This document shows positions 61,883 to 64,000 of a stretch of DNA of 64,000 nucleotides, one piece after another; positions within the stretch are counted from its first letter, which is position 1, and each line of letters begins with the position of its first letter. Origin of the DNA: Kitasatospora sp. NBC_01266 (GTDB taxonomy: Bacteria; Actinomycetota; Actinomycetes; Streptomycetales; Streptomycetaceae); NCBI RefSeq assembly GCF_036242395.1, contig NZ_CP108458.1, forward strand, positions 1,054,001 to 1,118,000, given 5' to 3'. Under the pieces are notes generated by a model. It worked only from the letters and a program-made list of their open reading frames with translations. It did no database searches and was not told where the DNA came from. Made by a program: the position numbers and the translations under genes.

Positions 61883-62835
61883 GGCTTGGTTGCTCCTGTC
61901 GTGGCGGGTGAGGGTGCCGGTGTGGCGGCTGTCGTGGGTGCCGCGGTGCTCGGTGGCGTGGCGTCCGGGGTCGCGAGGCGGACCGTGAAGCCCACGGCGG
62001 CGGGCAGGTCCAACGAGTGCTGCGCGGTGGCGGTTGCCCTGATCCCGTAGCTGCTCTGCAGGACCCGCAGGTACTGGCCGGCGCTGCTGTCCTGGAACGC
62101 GCCGGGCAGCCGCTTCTCGTCGCCGACCGCCAGCACCGTGTACGGCGGCACCAGCGGCCGGTTGTCGACCAGGATCGCGTCCCCAGCCGCCCGGATCGCG
62201 GAGAGCGAGGTGAGCCGCTGCCCGTTCACCGACACCGCCTCGGCCCCGGACTGCCAGAGCCCGTTGACGATCAGCTGGAGATCCCGGTCATGCAGGCGGC
62301 CACCGGTGAAGTCGTCCGCGACGCGCGGGTCGATCCCGCCGTCGGAATCCGTCCCGGTCGCGTCGTCCAGCACCAGCTTGAGGCCGGGACCGCGCACCGC
62401 CCCGGTGCCGACCGCGGCGGCGAGGTCGGTCAGCGCGACGTCACCGCCGCTCTCCTTCAGAGCGCGCTGCTGCTCCTGGTCGACCTGGGTGCGGGCGGCC
62501 TCGACCTGCTTCTGCAACCGGTCGGCGGCGGCGGTCTCATCGGTGACCTTCTGCACCAAAGCGTCGTGCTGCTTGGCCAGCACCGGCTCGTCGTCATGCG
62601 CGGTGACCCCACTGACCGTCACCACCACGGCCGCCAGTGCCAGCCCGAGGGCCAGCAGCAGGCGTCCCCGGGTGGTGGTGGGCAGTCGACGCCGGCCCAC
62701 CTCGCCACGGGCCTGCGCGGCGGCGGCGTAGCCCTCGTCCAGGCTCTGGTCCATCACGGTGGTCAGCAGCCTCATCGAGGCATCGGGACGGGCGAACCGC
62801 CCACTCCCCCGCACCGGTGGCTGCGTCGCTGACAT
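61879..62835 (-). CDS. DUF881 family membrane protein (Rv1823-like)
   Basis: 318-aa protein. A short basic N-terminus is followed by a helix (RLLLALGLALAAVVVTVSGV), a coiled coil (about 80-125) and the DUF881 domain (RGPGLKLVLDDA, LIVNGLWQSGAEAVSVNGQR, AVGDEKRLPGAF). A Thr/Pro/Ala tail of about 30 residues ends it. ATG 62835 is chosen over a GTG nine bases upstream. First gene of the DUF881 - sbp - DUF881 unit. Confidence 0.9.
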   Translation of the reverse strand: MSATQPPVRGSGRFARPDASMRLLTTVMDQSLDEGYAAAAQARGEVGRRRLPTTTRGRLLLALGLALAAVVVTVSGVTAHDDEPVLAKQHDALVQKVTDETAAADRLQKQVEAARTQVDQEQQRALKESGGDVALTDLAAAVGTGAVRGPGLKLVLDDATGTDSDGGIDPRVADDFTGGRLHDRDLQLIVNGLWQSGAEAVSVNGQRLTSLSAIRAAGDAILVDNRPLVPPYTVLAVGDEKRLPGAFQDSSAGQYLRVLQSSYGIRATATAQHSLDLPAAVGFTVRLATPDATPPSTAAPTTAATPAPSPATTGATKP

Positions 62836-62958
62836 GCGGCACATCGTCCCATGACGCCGCGACCCCCGGCGACCAGCCCCCGATTTCAGGGCCGACCGCC
62901 AGGGGCCGCACGCTCAACGACGGTTCCGCGGTGCGCGGTTGTGACGTATACGGCTGGT

Positions 62959-64000
62959 TCAGCGCCCGGCGCTGTCCACCACCGCCGCCCACTCGTCCAG
63001 CAGACCCTGGGTGGCCTCGTCGTCCGGGGCCTCGGCCCACAGGTGGGTGACCGCCTCCGCCGGGTCCGGCAGCACCAGGGTCCACCGCCCGTCGGGCTCG
63101 ACCACCCGGACGCCGTCGGTGGTGTCCAGGCGCCGATTGCCGGCCGCCTCCACCACCGAGCGCATCACCATGCCCTTGGCCGCCCACGGGGTGGCGATGT
63201 CCCGACGCTGCATGTGGGCCTGCGGGATCCGGGCATCGATCTGGCTGAGCGTCAGCTGCGTGCGGGCCACCAGCCCGACCAGCCGGACGAAAGCCGCCGC
63301 CCCGTCCATCACGCCGCTGAACTCCGGGACCACGAAGCCGCCCCGGCCGTCCCCGCCGAAGATGGTGCCATCGGCGGCAGCCGCCTTGGCCAGGTCGTCC
63401 GGCGAGGTGGAGGTCCAGATGACCTGGGTGCCGTGGTAGGCCGCCACCTGCTCGGCGATCCGGGTGGTGGTCACCGGCAGCGCCACCTGCCCGCTCCGGC
63501 GCTCGGCGGCCACCAGGTCCAGCAGCACCAGCAGCGCCCGGTCGTCCTCGATCACCCGGCCCAGCTCGTCCACGAAGGAGACCCGCTCACCGACCGGGTC
63601 GAACCGCACCCCGAAGGCGGCCCGCGAAGACGCCACCAGAGCGCCCAGCCGGGCCAGCCCGGCCCTTCGCTCCTCGGCGTCCTCGGTGGGCCTGGCCTCG
63701 TCCAGGCCGCCGCTGACGGTCAGTGCCTCCACCCCGAGCCGGCCCAGGATGCTGGGCAGGACGAGCCCGGCGCTGCCGTGCGCGGTGTCCACCACCACCT
63801 TGAGCCCGGCCTCCCGGACCCCGGTGGTGTCGATCGCCCGCAGCAGGTTGCCCGCGTAGGAGTCGAAGACGCTGGACGGGAAGGTCAGGTCCCCGATCTC
63901 GCCCGGGAAGGCCCGGCGGTACTCCTGGCGGGAGTAGACCCGGTCCAGCTTGCGCTGGCCGGCCTGGGAGAGGTCGGCGCCGCGCTCGTCGAAGAAGAGG
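62959..64000 (-). CDS. Nucleotidyltransferase/phosphomannomutase-like fusion, C-terminal part
   Basis: The last 346 residues of a larger protein; the 5' part lies beyond the window. VVVDTAHGSAGLVLPSILGR, ALTVSGGLDEARPTE and DGRGGFVVPEFSGVMDGAAA are the alpha-D-phosphohexomutase core, modified: the family's metal loop DGDxDR is here VRFDPVGERV, so mutase metal binding is doubtful. In Streptomyces this position holds a mannose-1-phosphate guanylyltransferase fused to such a domain. The N-terminal nucleotidyltransferase part cannot be seen here. Confidence 0.75.
   Translation of the reverse strand, partial: LFFDERGADLSQAGQRKLDRVYSRQEYRRAFPGEIGDLTFPSSVFDSYAGNLLRAIDTTGVREAGLKVVVDTAHGSAGLVLPSILGRLGVEALTVSGGLDEARPTEDAEERRAGLARLGALVASSRAAFGVRFDPVGERVSFVDELGRVIEDDRALLVLLDLVAAERRSGQVALPVTTTRIAEQVAAYHGTQVIWTSTSPDDLAKAAAADGTIFGGDGRGGFVVPEFSGVMDGAAAFVRLVGLVARTQLTLSQIDARIPQAHMQRRDIATPWAAKGMVMRSVVEAAGNRRLDTTDGVRVVEPDGRWTLVLPDPAEAVTHLWAEAPDDEATQGLLDEWAAVVDSAGR

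Overview
The window is chromosomal DNA of a high-GC actinomycete. Third codon positions are almost always G or C, GTG starts are common, and many conserved proteins are of Streptomycetaceae type: DUF5999, DUF2277, a DUF6158-like protein, a sortase substrate with an LAxTG-type signal, a MocR/flavoprotein locus, and a GarA-FtsR-bifunctional nuclease block. I would call it Streptomyces, Kitasatospora or a near relative; the genus cannot be fixed from the sequence. Both ends are cut inside genes (lnt on the left, a ManC/phosphomannomutase-like gene on the right).

Layout. (1) 1-10.6 kb: the lnt 3' end; a divergent Prim-PolC-like polymerase / LigC-type ligase pair; small stress-type proteins (DUF3040-like, hemerythrin-like, DUF6158-like); a mycothiol-dependent-type protein; a wall-anchored protein; argJ with an esterase remnant behind it; a LigB-type ligase; and an NAD(P)-binding reductase with a MarR regulator. 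(2) 10.6-18 kb: a membrane protein, a glyoxalase-fold protein and a small secreted His-rich peptide, then a stress set of two universal stress proteins, a PAS-GAF-PP2C phosphatase and a ClpC-like ATPase. The last three form a translationally coupled operon. (3) 18-36.6 kb: transporters, purB, a TSUP permease, two MarR/TetR loci with clear palindromic operators, a HipA-like kinase with a DUF3037 partner, a type II NADH dehydrogenase, a secreted SGNH hydrolase, a MocR/PPOX/PaiB locus, a sugar porter, a dienelactone hydrolase, an APH-fold kinase, and two convergent MFS genes that overlap deeply.

(4) 36.7-43.5 kb is the accessory part. A complete IS630-family element and a small non-coding element (MITE) have each entered the same TA of a small secreted-protein stop codon, moving its terminator about 1.6 kb away while leaving the stop intact. 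Further on are a secreted serine protease, an AhpD-like protein, a sugar acetyltransferase, an IS982-type transposase remnant, a frameshifted gene and an orphan helix-turn-helix protein.

(5) 43.5-64 kb returns to core content: YegP, PhzF, a CPBP protease, a glutamate-cysteine ligase-like enzyme, gcvP under a tandem glycine riboswitch, a PRC/DUF2382 stress protein, an MFS pump and dinB. It ends with the conserved block MerR - bifunctional nuclease - FtsR - FHA/GarA - DUF881 - small basic protein - DUF881, the same order as Mycobacterium tuberculosis Rv1830 back to Rv1823, but without gcvH.

No CRISPR array, tRNA, rRNA or biosynthetic megasynthase was seen. I did not find a clear undescribed defence or mobile system. 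The strongest new observations are the double TA insertion in one stop codon, the 238-bp antisense overlap of two MFS genes, and several well-formed candidate operators.
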